Source: Stomoxys calcitrans (Eukaryota > Arthropoda > Insecta > Diptera > Muscidae). From it: a stretch of DNA of 64,000 nt. Shown in pieces: positions 56,050 through 64,000 of this stretch (position 1 is the first letter of the stretch; every line of letters starts with the position of its first letter). The notes beneath the pieces were generated by a model. That model ran no database searches. It was not told the origin of the DNA and saw only the letters and a program-made list of their open reading frames with translations. The DNA lies in NCBI RefSeq assembly GCF_963082655.1, contig NC_081555.1:23983291-24047290 (forward strand). The letters run 5' to 3'. Made by a program: the position numbers and the translations under genes.

Positions 56050-57260
56050 TGCCCCCATCCAATTAACCCCCATTCGTGTATACAAAAGTCCAAGGAAAGG
56101 CTTTTCTCATGGTTTGAAGGAACCCTCTGCATTTCGAACAAGTCTCAATGTAAGCCCCTAGCTCCCCAGGGCTTCCCAGTCTAAGGACGATCTCTATTGT
56201 CACACACACCACAAAAAGGTGCAAGAGCTTAAGATCAAGCATGGCAATCAGCGCGTATCTCGGGACACTTCTCTTTAATCCAGAGAATATCCGCAACGAG
56301 GAAATCCACTACCTTTTCAAACATCCCGCTGAGGGCTCAGCTGCCACACAAAAAATCCATAGGTGAGAATCAGCCGAAATAGATTCGTACCCACGACTCC
56401 CCTCACCGGTAATCCGGGCTCGCTTGCAGCTCAGCTATCGCAGGGATCCCCAGTCTAAGGACATCTATGGTCGCACACCCCACAATAAAGTGCAAGAACG
56501 AAAGATCGACCATGGCAATCAGCTCTATCTCAGGGCACTTTGCTTTGATCCAGAGATCATTACTAACAAGGGAATCCACTACCTCTTTAAACATCCTGCG
56601 GAGGACACAGCTGCCACACCAGAAATCCATAGGTGAGAATCAGCCGAATCACAGCCATCAACTTCCTGTGCACAGTCCCTGGTCTAAGGCCAATCTTCTT
56701 CTTTCGAGTTGCGACAGGAGCAGAGCGCATTTAATTCCCTTCAAAATGTTCCTGTGGCAACTCCTTTTAATCAAGTTGCAACAGGGGTAGAGCGTATTTA
56801 AGCAGTTTTTGATGCAGAATCAAATCCAGTTACTTCGCCTTAGGAGAGCGGAAACTGTGTCCATTGTGATACCACATCAGCGACAGACAAGAACCTTTGG
56901 TGGAATTCGTACCCACGACTCCCCTTACCGGTAATCTAAGCTCGCAACCAGCTCAGCTACCACAGGGCTCCCCAGTCTACGAACAATCTCTTTAGTCGCA
57001 CACTCCACAAAAAGGTGCAAAAGTAAAAGATCTAAATAGCATGGCAATCAGCGCCTCTTTCGGGGCATTTCTCTTTGATCGAGAGATCAGCAATTTCGAG
57101 GGAATCATTTACCTTTCCAAACATCCTGCGAAGGTTACAGCTGCCACACTAGAAATCCATAGATGAGAATCAGCCGAATCACAGCCATAAACATCCCGTG
57201 ATTAGTGTTCGGCCTAAGCCCCATCTCCTTTCTTTCGAGTTGCAACAGGATTATAGCCCA
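56050..57260 (-). pseudogene. LINE/SINE composite amplified about three times
   Basis: The minus frame at 56063-56296 contains KRSVPRYALIAMLDLKLLHL and FVYTNGG, the same LINE segment as at 43695-44111. Blocks starting CCCAGTCTAAGGAC recur near 56177, 56449 and (variant) 56968. Each runs to ATCCATAGGTGAGAATCAGC near 56360, 56627 and 57157. Between blocks lie tRNA-related SINE pieces. Units are offset by about 272 and 519 bp. All copies are broken. Confidence 0.65.
56855..56970 (-). mobile_element. SINE family 2 fragment
   Basis: On the minus strand, GTGGTAGCTGAGC (A-box position) and GGGTACGAATTCC (B-box position, 56902-56914) precede TGTCTGTCGCTGATGTGGTA and TCACAATGG, as in the SINE at 45495-45650. 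The 3' end past CAATGG diverges. A second partial copy of the tRNA-related part lies at about 56370-56450. Confidence 0.65.
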
Positions 57261-57329
57261 TTTCTAAATACTATAGCCCACTCAGTCCTTTTCAGTCCTT
57301 TTCATGAAGATTTCTCTTGCGGTTTTTAT

Positions 57330-57640
57330 AGATTTTAATGGTGAATTTCATAGAAATCGGTTCAGATTGATATGTAACGCCCGATTTTTATAAAACGATA
57401 AAACCATATGAAACAATCTCGGATCTTGACCTCTTGAGCTTCTAGAGGGCGCAATTCTTATCCGATTTGACTGAAATTTCGCATGAGGTGTTTTGTTCTG
57501 ACTTCCAATAAATGTACAAACTATGGTCCAAATTGGTAAATAACTTGATATTACTGCCATATAAACGGATCTCCCGATTTTACTTCTTGAGCCTTGAAAG
57601 GGCGCAACTCTTATCTGATTTGGCTGAAATTTTTAGGTTT
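57330..57640 (+). mobile_element. DINE-like element, central-repeat fragment
   Basis: About two units with CTAGAGGGCGCAATTCTTAT and CCGATTT…GAAATTT landmarks. Neither terminus is present. Confidence 0.7.
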
Positions 57641-59450
57641 TTGTTATTAATTACCGGTATTACTTCATTCTTCCTTTTCAACTTCTAATAAACCGTTTAC
57701 AAACTGCAGCGTTATCTTGGGCTATTTATAACCAGTTCCCTTTACACAGTTCCAAGAAAAATCTAATCTTACAATTGTCACCTCAAATTCTTTTTTTTAA
57801 TTTTTTTCCCCTTAACGTTGTCCAAATTTAAATCAACCATGATTAAAATACCAATCTGAAATGGACACAACTACAGCAAAAAAAAGTAATCTCATCTAAT
57901 TCAGCTTGTACAAATATTTCAAATTACAAATCATCCATGATTCTTCAAACGAAATTCCATAGCCATAAAGAAGCAAAAGAACATCCTTTTACACTCACAA
58001 AAACCAACCAAAACAACGGGCAGCATCTCTTAATGGCCACAAGGCGCCTCACTTACAGCACAACACATCACAGCACAGGCAATGTGGAGCTTCGTTCAAT
58101 GCCCTTTTGGCCCAGTGTAGAGTGCCGGATACATAAAAGTCGATGGGTATTAAAAGCATTTGACAACAACACAGAAGAAGAACAAGAGGAAAAAACACCA
58201 ACACGAAAGACAAAACACACAAACCAGGAAATTTCATTATTACGAAAACCCAAAACCATTTCTCCCCAAAAACAAAACTGCTTCTATCCCTTCTCCACCA
58301 AACCCCCAAGATACCGCCCACCAATGATACCAACAACAAAAGAACCAAAAATTACCCAAAAAATTTCAATAGCAAAGTTCATTGAACTCTCTCTCTCTTG
58401 CGATGAGGCGAACAGCAAGCAACGTAGCAGCAGCAGCAGTAGCAGAGCACATGAACACAATTTTTGCTGTACCTTTGATGAAATTCTAACGTCAGCGTTA
58501 ACGTCAATGTTGGCGCAGCAAAGAGGGCGCACTTCGTTACGATGACGTGACAACGAAGCCTTCAACAATGGGGGTTGGGAGTGAGTGAGGATTTGTGTGC
58601 TGTATGACGGTGATGATGAGTAGGATATTTTGTTGTTTTTTTTTTTTTTTTGTTGTTATACACACACACTTGCTCTTGCTTGCCGATGTCCATAACATCA
58701 CTTCGTCACTCATTTGCCCTTAAACAAACACATGCGCAGACTTGGCAGGGGTTTGAGATAAACTGAGTGAATTTGAATGTTGCAGCGCTGCAGAGGCTGC
58801 CTACGCCTCTGCTTTTTGTTACTTTGGCACCAGAACAGTAAGGAAAGACACACACATATACCAAGCATATGGTAAATGGTGGGGATTGAAAATCCTTTTT
58901 TGGTTTATTTCATTACTTTGCCCTCAATGTTGCTCTGCCTTGTCGTTCATCGTTGTCCATCATTCTTCTCTGTGGGACATACACCTCATACTTGGTTGCA
59001 TTGAGTGGCAGGTGAGAGAGATTGATGGACTCAAAAAACATTGGGAATTTGTACTGCATTACTCCTATTTGACAGAACTCAGTGGCATATTGTTTCAATG
59101 ATAAACTGTAATCGTAGTAGGCTCATTTTAATGCTTGTTGATGACAGATGTTTTGAGTCTTACTTTTTCTAACTCAGCTGTTTTGGGAGTTTGAGTAGAA
59201 AATATAATTTTCATAATAAAAAATTATATACAAATTTAGTTTTAAAAACAAAAACATTGGGTACTATCCAGCTTTAGACCATTGTTTCTTGATACAAGAG
59301 TAGGTTTTCATTTTGTTTTATGTCGAAAACTACAGCAACTATAAAACACAGACTCAAAGAGCCTATACGAGAGGGCAGTGAACTACGAAAGAATGAATTC
59401 GTGTTCAGAACAGACAAATTTGAAATGAGTGCCGTGCAGGGCATTGTTCA
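57641..59450. other. Single-copy stretch, no supportable gene
   Basis: Contains the longest non-repeat open frame in the window (57937-58545, 202 codons). It is rich in Lys/Thr/Ser/Pro/Gln, lies on C/A-rich DNA, overlaps a minus frame of 99 codons and shows no domain or family. It could be an exon of an unknown gene, but nothing beyond length supports it. One perfect EcR-type palindrome (58376-58388) and a weaker one (58093-58105) lie inside. Confidence 0.4.
58376..58388. promoter_or_regulatory. Candidate ecdysone response element (IR-1), perfect palindrome
   Basis: AGTTCATTGAACT, followed by a CTCTCTCTCT run. A related GTTCAATGCCCT match, resembling the hsp27-type element, lies about 280 bp upstream at 58093-58105. 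Confidence 0.4.
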
Positions 59451-59454
59451 ACGG

Positions 59455-59535
59455 TGGTTAATCCCTCCTAATGCTGGCGAAATTTGTGAGGTACTTTGCC
59501 ATGTAAAAACTTCTCCCCAATGAGGTGTTGCTTGT
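59455..59535 (+). mobile_element. SINE family 1 body fragment
   Basis: CCCTCCTAATGCTGGCGAAA, then TTTGCCATGTAAAAACTTCT and GAGGTGTTGC, match the body of the SINE at 22639-22952. The tRNA-related head is missing. Confidence 0.7.
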
Positions 59536-59569
59536 TTGAACCCAAGCGTTCAGCATCTTCGCCACGGTG

Positions 59570-59835
59570 TTATTCAAAGAGGTTCTTATATTTCCTTATT
59601 TCATGATATTCATAATTTATCCACTTATTCCTTATCACGTGGTTTATCCAGTCTATACGGGCCCAGTCAAGGTACTGATCTAAGGATTGAATGAGTGTGT
59701 CAGTGCTCTGCTTGTTAAAAGCCTCTTCGATGTCAATACATACCGCCAAAGTGTACATCTTGGAATAGATTCTTTCTTCCCTTTTATGAACAACATCGTC
59801 CAGGGCGCTCTGCACCTTGCCCACCTACTCTTACA
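59570..59835 (-). pseudogene. LINE reverse-transcriptase fragment (domain A region)
   Basis: The minus frame reads GKVQSALDDVVHKREERIYS, then YTLAVCIDIEEAFNKQSTDT, IQSLDQYLDWARIDWINHVI and RNKWINYEYHEIRKYKN. The first catalytic aspartate of reverse transcriptase (in CIDIEEAFN) is present. The frame is open for about 84 codons. It is a short isolated piece of the same LINE family as 17340-19045, whose end near 18950-19030 shares the corresponding nucleotides. Confidence 0.75.
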
Positions 59836-60639
59836 GGTATGAATTCACAAATATTTACCATTTAACCCCTTTAACCCACAAAAGATCTACACTTTTTCTT
59901 CAATTACCAGAGATGAGTTCAAGCGAACAAATGCCTTATCGAGACAAATGTTAATAAACTCTGAGGCAAGAAGTGATCATGACCGCAATCAGCATGACAC
60001 ACCATTACCAACACCATCAACAGCAAGACCGTCATCATCGCCATAATTTGCCATGAATCTACGGATATTCTATGCTTGTCTTGCTAAAAGTTAAAAGGAA
60101 AAAGCAAAGAAAACGAAAGTAAAACAACTGGAAAAGCAACACCACCATCACTACCACCACCATCGAAGATGATAACGAAAATATTTTTATACTTCTTGGC
60201 ATTAAATAAACAAGATCCCAGAGTGGTGTTTGGCATGAAATGGAAGCAACTGCTATAGCCACGGCATCATCATCATCATCAGCATAATAGTAACATTGAA
60301 AAAGTCATGATCAAGATCAACAACAGCAGCAGCTTTTTGCCATTGAACTCGCTAGCATGAACATGATATGGAGGGGATTGAGGCGGAAAACCCGCAATGC
60401 AACCACTGCAACGGGAAAGAATGAAAGGAAATGCAAGAAAAGAAAACTTTTACTACTTTTTCTTAAGCGTTGCAAGTTCACCGCACGCCATAACGGCAGC
60501 AGAGGCAGAAAATGTTCAAAACAAGTCGCTGAAGAGTATAGAGAGGGAAAAGTCAAAGTGTGGTTACCTAGCAAGGGGTAGAGATTATATGAAAATCAAA
60601 GGAACTTAGAAATTTGGGACATTAAATGTATTCGCTATT
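59836..60639. other. Single-copy stretch, no gene seen
   Basis: Contains CAA/CAC/CAT trinucleotide-rich DNA. Overlapping frames on both strands at 60317-60609 have no recognisable domain. Confidence 0.5.
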
Positions 60640-63190
60640 TTCGAAGCGTGTCTGACACTTGCATATACTATGAAAGCCTCTCAGGAGGCGACACCAAAGG
60701 GGACGCATTTTGGTCACCTATAGTAGCCACAATAAGTAAATCTATGTTACTGAGTAGGGACTTAAGCCCGTTTATTACGCAGACGATGTTATCGTACTTC
60801 TAAGAGTAGTAGTGTCAATTAACTATGCCGAAAGGACAAAGGGTCTTGGAAAGGGTATGCATCTGGGCTAGACCTAGGGATCTGAATGTAATCCCAGAGA
60901 AGACTTATATCTGCCTGTTCTCGAGGAAGTTGAAAAGAAGGTCAATCTGAGGTGCCACGTTTCCTCAACAGAGTGATTTCGATATCCGACAAGTTAAAAT
61001 ACCTACGAGTGATTTTGAACTGCAATTGAACTGGAAGTGCCATATCAAGGAGAGTACTGGAAAGTCTCAAAGATGTTGGGCTTTTACACAGTGCCCAGCA
61101 TTTGGATAAAAAGGATAATTCACTGGCCCTACAGTAGCGTAATTAGACCAAGATTTACTTCCGCCTCAGTAGTTTGGTGGACTGCGATGAAGAAAAAGCG
61201 CAACCTAGAGATAATACAACAGCATCAGAGAGCATGTGGCCTTGATATAGACAGAGCTATGAGAACCACGCCCACTAGGGCACTTGAATCTCTACTAGAC
61301 ATCCGGTCATACAGATTAAGTTATGAGACAGCCACTGGGGCTATTAAACTTAAGGTGTTGGGAGAATGGATAGGAGCAGGTCATACCATGAAAAATGCTC
61401 CTTTTATGGGCTCATTACTCTATATCGGGAGATCGGTCTATATGGCAGCTATATTCAAATATGGTCCGATCTGGACGATTTTCGACACATTGGTGTAAAG
61501 GTCTATCAAAACTCACTGTTTCAAATTTCATCGAAATCGGATGAAAAAAGCTTCTTTTATGGGCTCAATACACTATATCGGAAGATCTATCTATGAATCA
61601 GCTATATTCAATTATGGTCCGATCACGACGATATTCAACAGAAAAGTTTAAAGGGGTACCGGAACTCGCCGTACCAAATTTCATCGAACTCGCCGTGCCA
61701 AATTTCATCGAAATAAAAAGAAAAATGCTCCTTTTATAGGCTTATTACACTATATCGGAAGATCGGTCTATATGGCAGCTATATCCAAATATGGTCCGAT
61801 CTGGACCACACTTGACAGGAATGGGTAGGGGTCTACCAGAACACAATGTCCAAATTTCATAAAATTCGGGAAATAAATGGATTTTTTATGGCTTTAATAC
61901 CCTATATCGGGAGATCGGGCGGTCAGTCTATGGGGCAGCTATATTCAAATATTTTCCGATCGAGATCACACTTCACAAAAATGGGTAGGGGTCTACCAGA
62001 ACTCACTGCGACAAATTTCATCGAAATCGGATGAAAAATTACAAATTTATTGCCTCAAGACTTTAAGTCTGGAGATCAGTCTATATATAACTAAAATCCG
62101 ATTTTATGAGATCAGAAGGTCAGGTTTATACACCTAGAATACAAAATCTTTAAAAATAGTTTGGAATATGTTTTTATACCCAAGATATCTGCAAAATAAT
62201 ATATACCCTGCTTTTGGGTATAAATGGGTAAATACCCGGGTAGTAACCCAATTTACCGGGTTAATACTTTTTACCCATCGCCCATCTCTAATCCATCGCC
62301 CATCTCTAATCCATCTCCCATCTCAACCATAGGAAACCTGAATGGAATGTAAGATGGGTGGAATAGGATATCTGAGACGATACTTGAGGTCGAGTACTAG
62401 GCACTGCTGCCAGCGGCACAGACTTTGATTAATGGAACTCTTGTATTGCCATCTGGAAATTCATGCTAAACGGATAAATTAAAGTTAAACGACAGAGTGG
62501 GCCTAGGGATCTACAATGAGATCCCAGCGACGGGGATCAGTTTTCGACTGCCCCAACATAATACGGTCCTGCAGGTGGAGATCTGGGCGTTCACGGAATG
62601 CGTGATGTGTTATGATGGTGACCCGTGGACATCGAATGTGAACATCTACACTGACAGCAAACTGGCCATTAGGACTATAAAAACCAAGAAAGTCAGATCA
62701 CGATCAGCCTTGGAGTATAAAAGGGATATTAACGCCTTTTCTGAAGATGTACCGATAGCATTGTAGGGGTGCCGGCACTCCAAGGGGGAACAAAGGAGGA
62801 GACAAATTCACCGTATGGACCAGAGGACTGTATATATGATGAATGCGAAACCTTTCTGGTCGACAATGTCCAAGTTTAGGGCGTTGGCAACGAACGCGAA
62901 TATAGCACTGTGGCACAGTCAAGCCGTTGATAAGACGACGGTAACCCTAAGCGGGTATTAGGATTGTGAGAATACAAGGCTATTACTTAGAGGTATTATT
63001 AGGGCTTAGATAGACTACAACAGGTGCATTTATGCAGAAAAAATGCGGCAAGTGACAGCATGCGTCGGCTATTTGGGGAATATAGCTAACAGACTTCGGC
63101 ACTAAAGTGCGGATCAAATACCAGACTTGAACCAACTATGCGGTGTTGAATGGAAAACAGTTAGAGATTTTAGGACCACCATGGAAATTT
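60640..63190 (+). pseudogene. Dead LINE, reverse transcriptase to C-terminus, split by a DINE-like element
   Basis: The YYADDVIVLL box with an intact YADD (60776-60787) is followed by decayed RDLNVIPEKTYICLFS-like and SDKLKYLRVI segments. An open frame at 61037-61498 includes PYSSVIRPRFTSASVVWWTA and RAMRTTPTRALESLLDIRS. After the insertion (about 61388-62330) come RNase H (GLGIYNEIPATGISFRLPQH; IYTDSKLAIRTIKTKKVRSR at about 62645) and decayed C-terminal frames to 63190. Stops in RNase H and frameshifts show it is dead. It is the best-preserved LINE in the window and a guide to the order of the minus-strand copy at 17340-19045. Confidence 0.75.
61388..62330 (-). mobile_element. DINE-like (subfamily B-type) repeats nested in the LINE
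   Basis: Plus-strand units with CTCCTTTTATGGGCTCATTA, GATCGGTCTATATGGCAGC and ATATGGTCCGATCTGGAC recur about five times. A 27-bp local duplication lies near 61665-61715. The right end has TTTTTATACCCAAGATATC and TATACCC…GGGTATA, a possible 5' hairpin. No 3' hairpin is seen at the left junction. LINE sequence resumes by about 62380. Confidence 0.65.
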
Positions 63191-64000
63191 TGACTTCGAT
63201 TTTTTCTAACTTTGATTTTTTTCAATTGACAGGCTAAGTTTTAAGGTAGACTATATCGGACTTTATATCCATATCGACCGATCTCCAGATTTAAGCTCAT
63301 AGGCCCATTAAAATTACATTATTGTTTGATTTCGCTAAAATTCCCCATTTAACATCTAGCGGCCATAAAAGGCACACTTATTAACCTATTTCGCTGAAAT
63401 TTGAAGCTGTAAGCTGTATTGAGCCCTTCAAAAGCCGTAGTCAATATGATCTGTCGATTTACGGGCTAGGGACCATAAAAGGCTAATTTATTCCCCGATT
63501 TCGCTGATACTTGGCGCAGGAAGTTATGTCAGATTCTAGAAATTCTTACCAATTATGCTCTGGGTTAGACTGCATTTGGTTATAGCTGTCATATACACCG
63601 ATCTTCCGATTTAATATCGAGATGCTATAAAAAGTGCATTTATTGCCCGATTTCGCTGAAGTTTGGCGCAGTGAACTGTATTGAGCTTTTCAATAGCTCT
63701 GCCGGATACAATGCATTTTGGTCTATTATTTGATATAGCTGCCATATACACCCATCTCCCGATCTTAGATCTAGGGGACATAAAAGGCTGCTTTATTACC
63801 TGAATTCTCTGAAATTTGATACAGCAAGTTATGATAGACCCCTCGACACTCCTACCGAGTGTGTTCTAAGTCGGATTACATTTGGTTGCCGTATACACCG
63901 ATCCCCCGATTTAAGGCAAAGTGAGCTGTGTTGAACCCTTCGATAGCCGTGCTCCATCAATAAGATGCAGATCCTATAATCATTTAATGCGCATACCCGA
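63190..64000 (+). mobile_element. DINE-like central repeats running off the window
   Basis: About five diverged units with ATAGCTGCCATATACACC, CCCGATTTCGCTGAA and CATAAAAGGC landmarks, spaced about 140-150 bp. No terminus is visible before the window ends. Confidence 0.65.

Overview
This window looks like non-coding chromosomal DNA of a calyptrate (muscid-type) fly. The genus is a guess; Stomoxys, Musca or a relative would fit. The reasons are AT-rich single-copy islands with CAA/GTT, CA and GA microsatellites typical of fly introns and intergenic DNA, and a dominant repeat family whose two ends match, from memory, the architecture of Drosophila DINE-1 (non-autonomous Helentron/HINE) elements. 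I found no supportable host protein-coding exon. The longer open frames are translations of satellites, of transposon internal repeats, or of chance-open AT-rich DNA.

Layout. 1-270: end of a DINE-like element. 271-3054: single-copy DNA with a weak core-promoter candidate. 3055-5173: two DINE-like elements in tandem. 5174-9065: single-copy DNA with microsatellites and a foldback. 9066-12640: DINE fragment, then a 3.2-kb 33-bp satellite. 12641-14533: single-copy DNA with a mariner-type MITE. 14534-17295: two DINE-like elements. 17340-19270: dead LINE on the minus strand. 19975-23150: nested cluster (palindromic element split by a DINE-like element, LINE 3' end, tandem 285-bp repeat, tRNA-derived SINE). 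23155-24120: two mariner-type MITEs. 24230-25745: degenerate AAATTTC satellite. 25762-30423: four DINE-like elements or fragments of three subfamilies, one holding a 700-bp GTCY microsatellite and a LINE fragment. 31605-33895: the 33-bp satellite again, in inverted orientation. 35235-37490: ~140-bp AACAGT satellite. 37495-37925: LINE fragment. 38020-43325: ~285-bp GCCCCACCC satellite in two blocks with a DINE-like insertion. 43330-44345: LINE. 44555-50165: two 29-bp satellites, one with a SINE inserted. 50180-57640: LINE debris, DINE-like elements and SINE/LINE duplications. 57641-59450: single-copy DNA. 59455-63190: SINE and LINE fragments. 63190-64000: DINE-like repeats running out of the window.

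How the parts relate. Four kinds of element account for most of the sequence: DINE-like elements (about 17 pieces), RNase H-bearing LINEs (about 11 pieces, all broken), tRNA-derived SINEs of two families, and satellites of four families. One SINE family shares its 3' tail with the LINE 3' end at about 21.77 kb, which fits parasitism of the LINE machinery. Several insertions are nested, so relative ages can be read directly. The single-copy islands carry four exact matches to the palindromic ecdysone-receptor consensus, the only candidate host regulatory signal that stands out. The most notable items are the DINE-like family with in-frame 153-bp (51-codon) central repeats, the two inverted 33-bp satellite arrays, and the SINE/LINE tail pairing.
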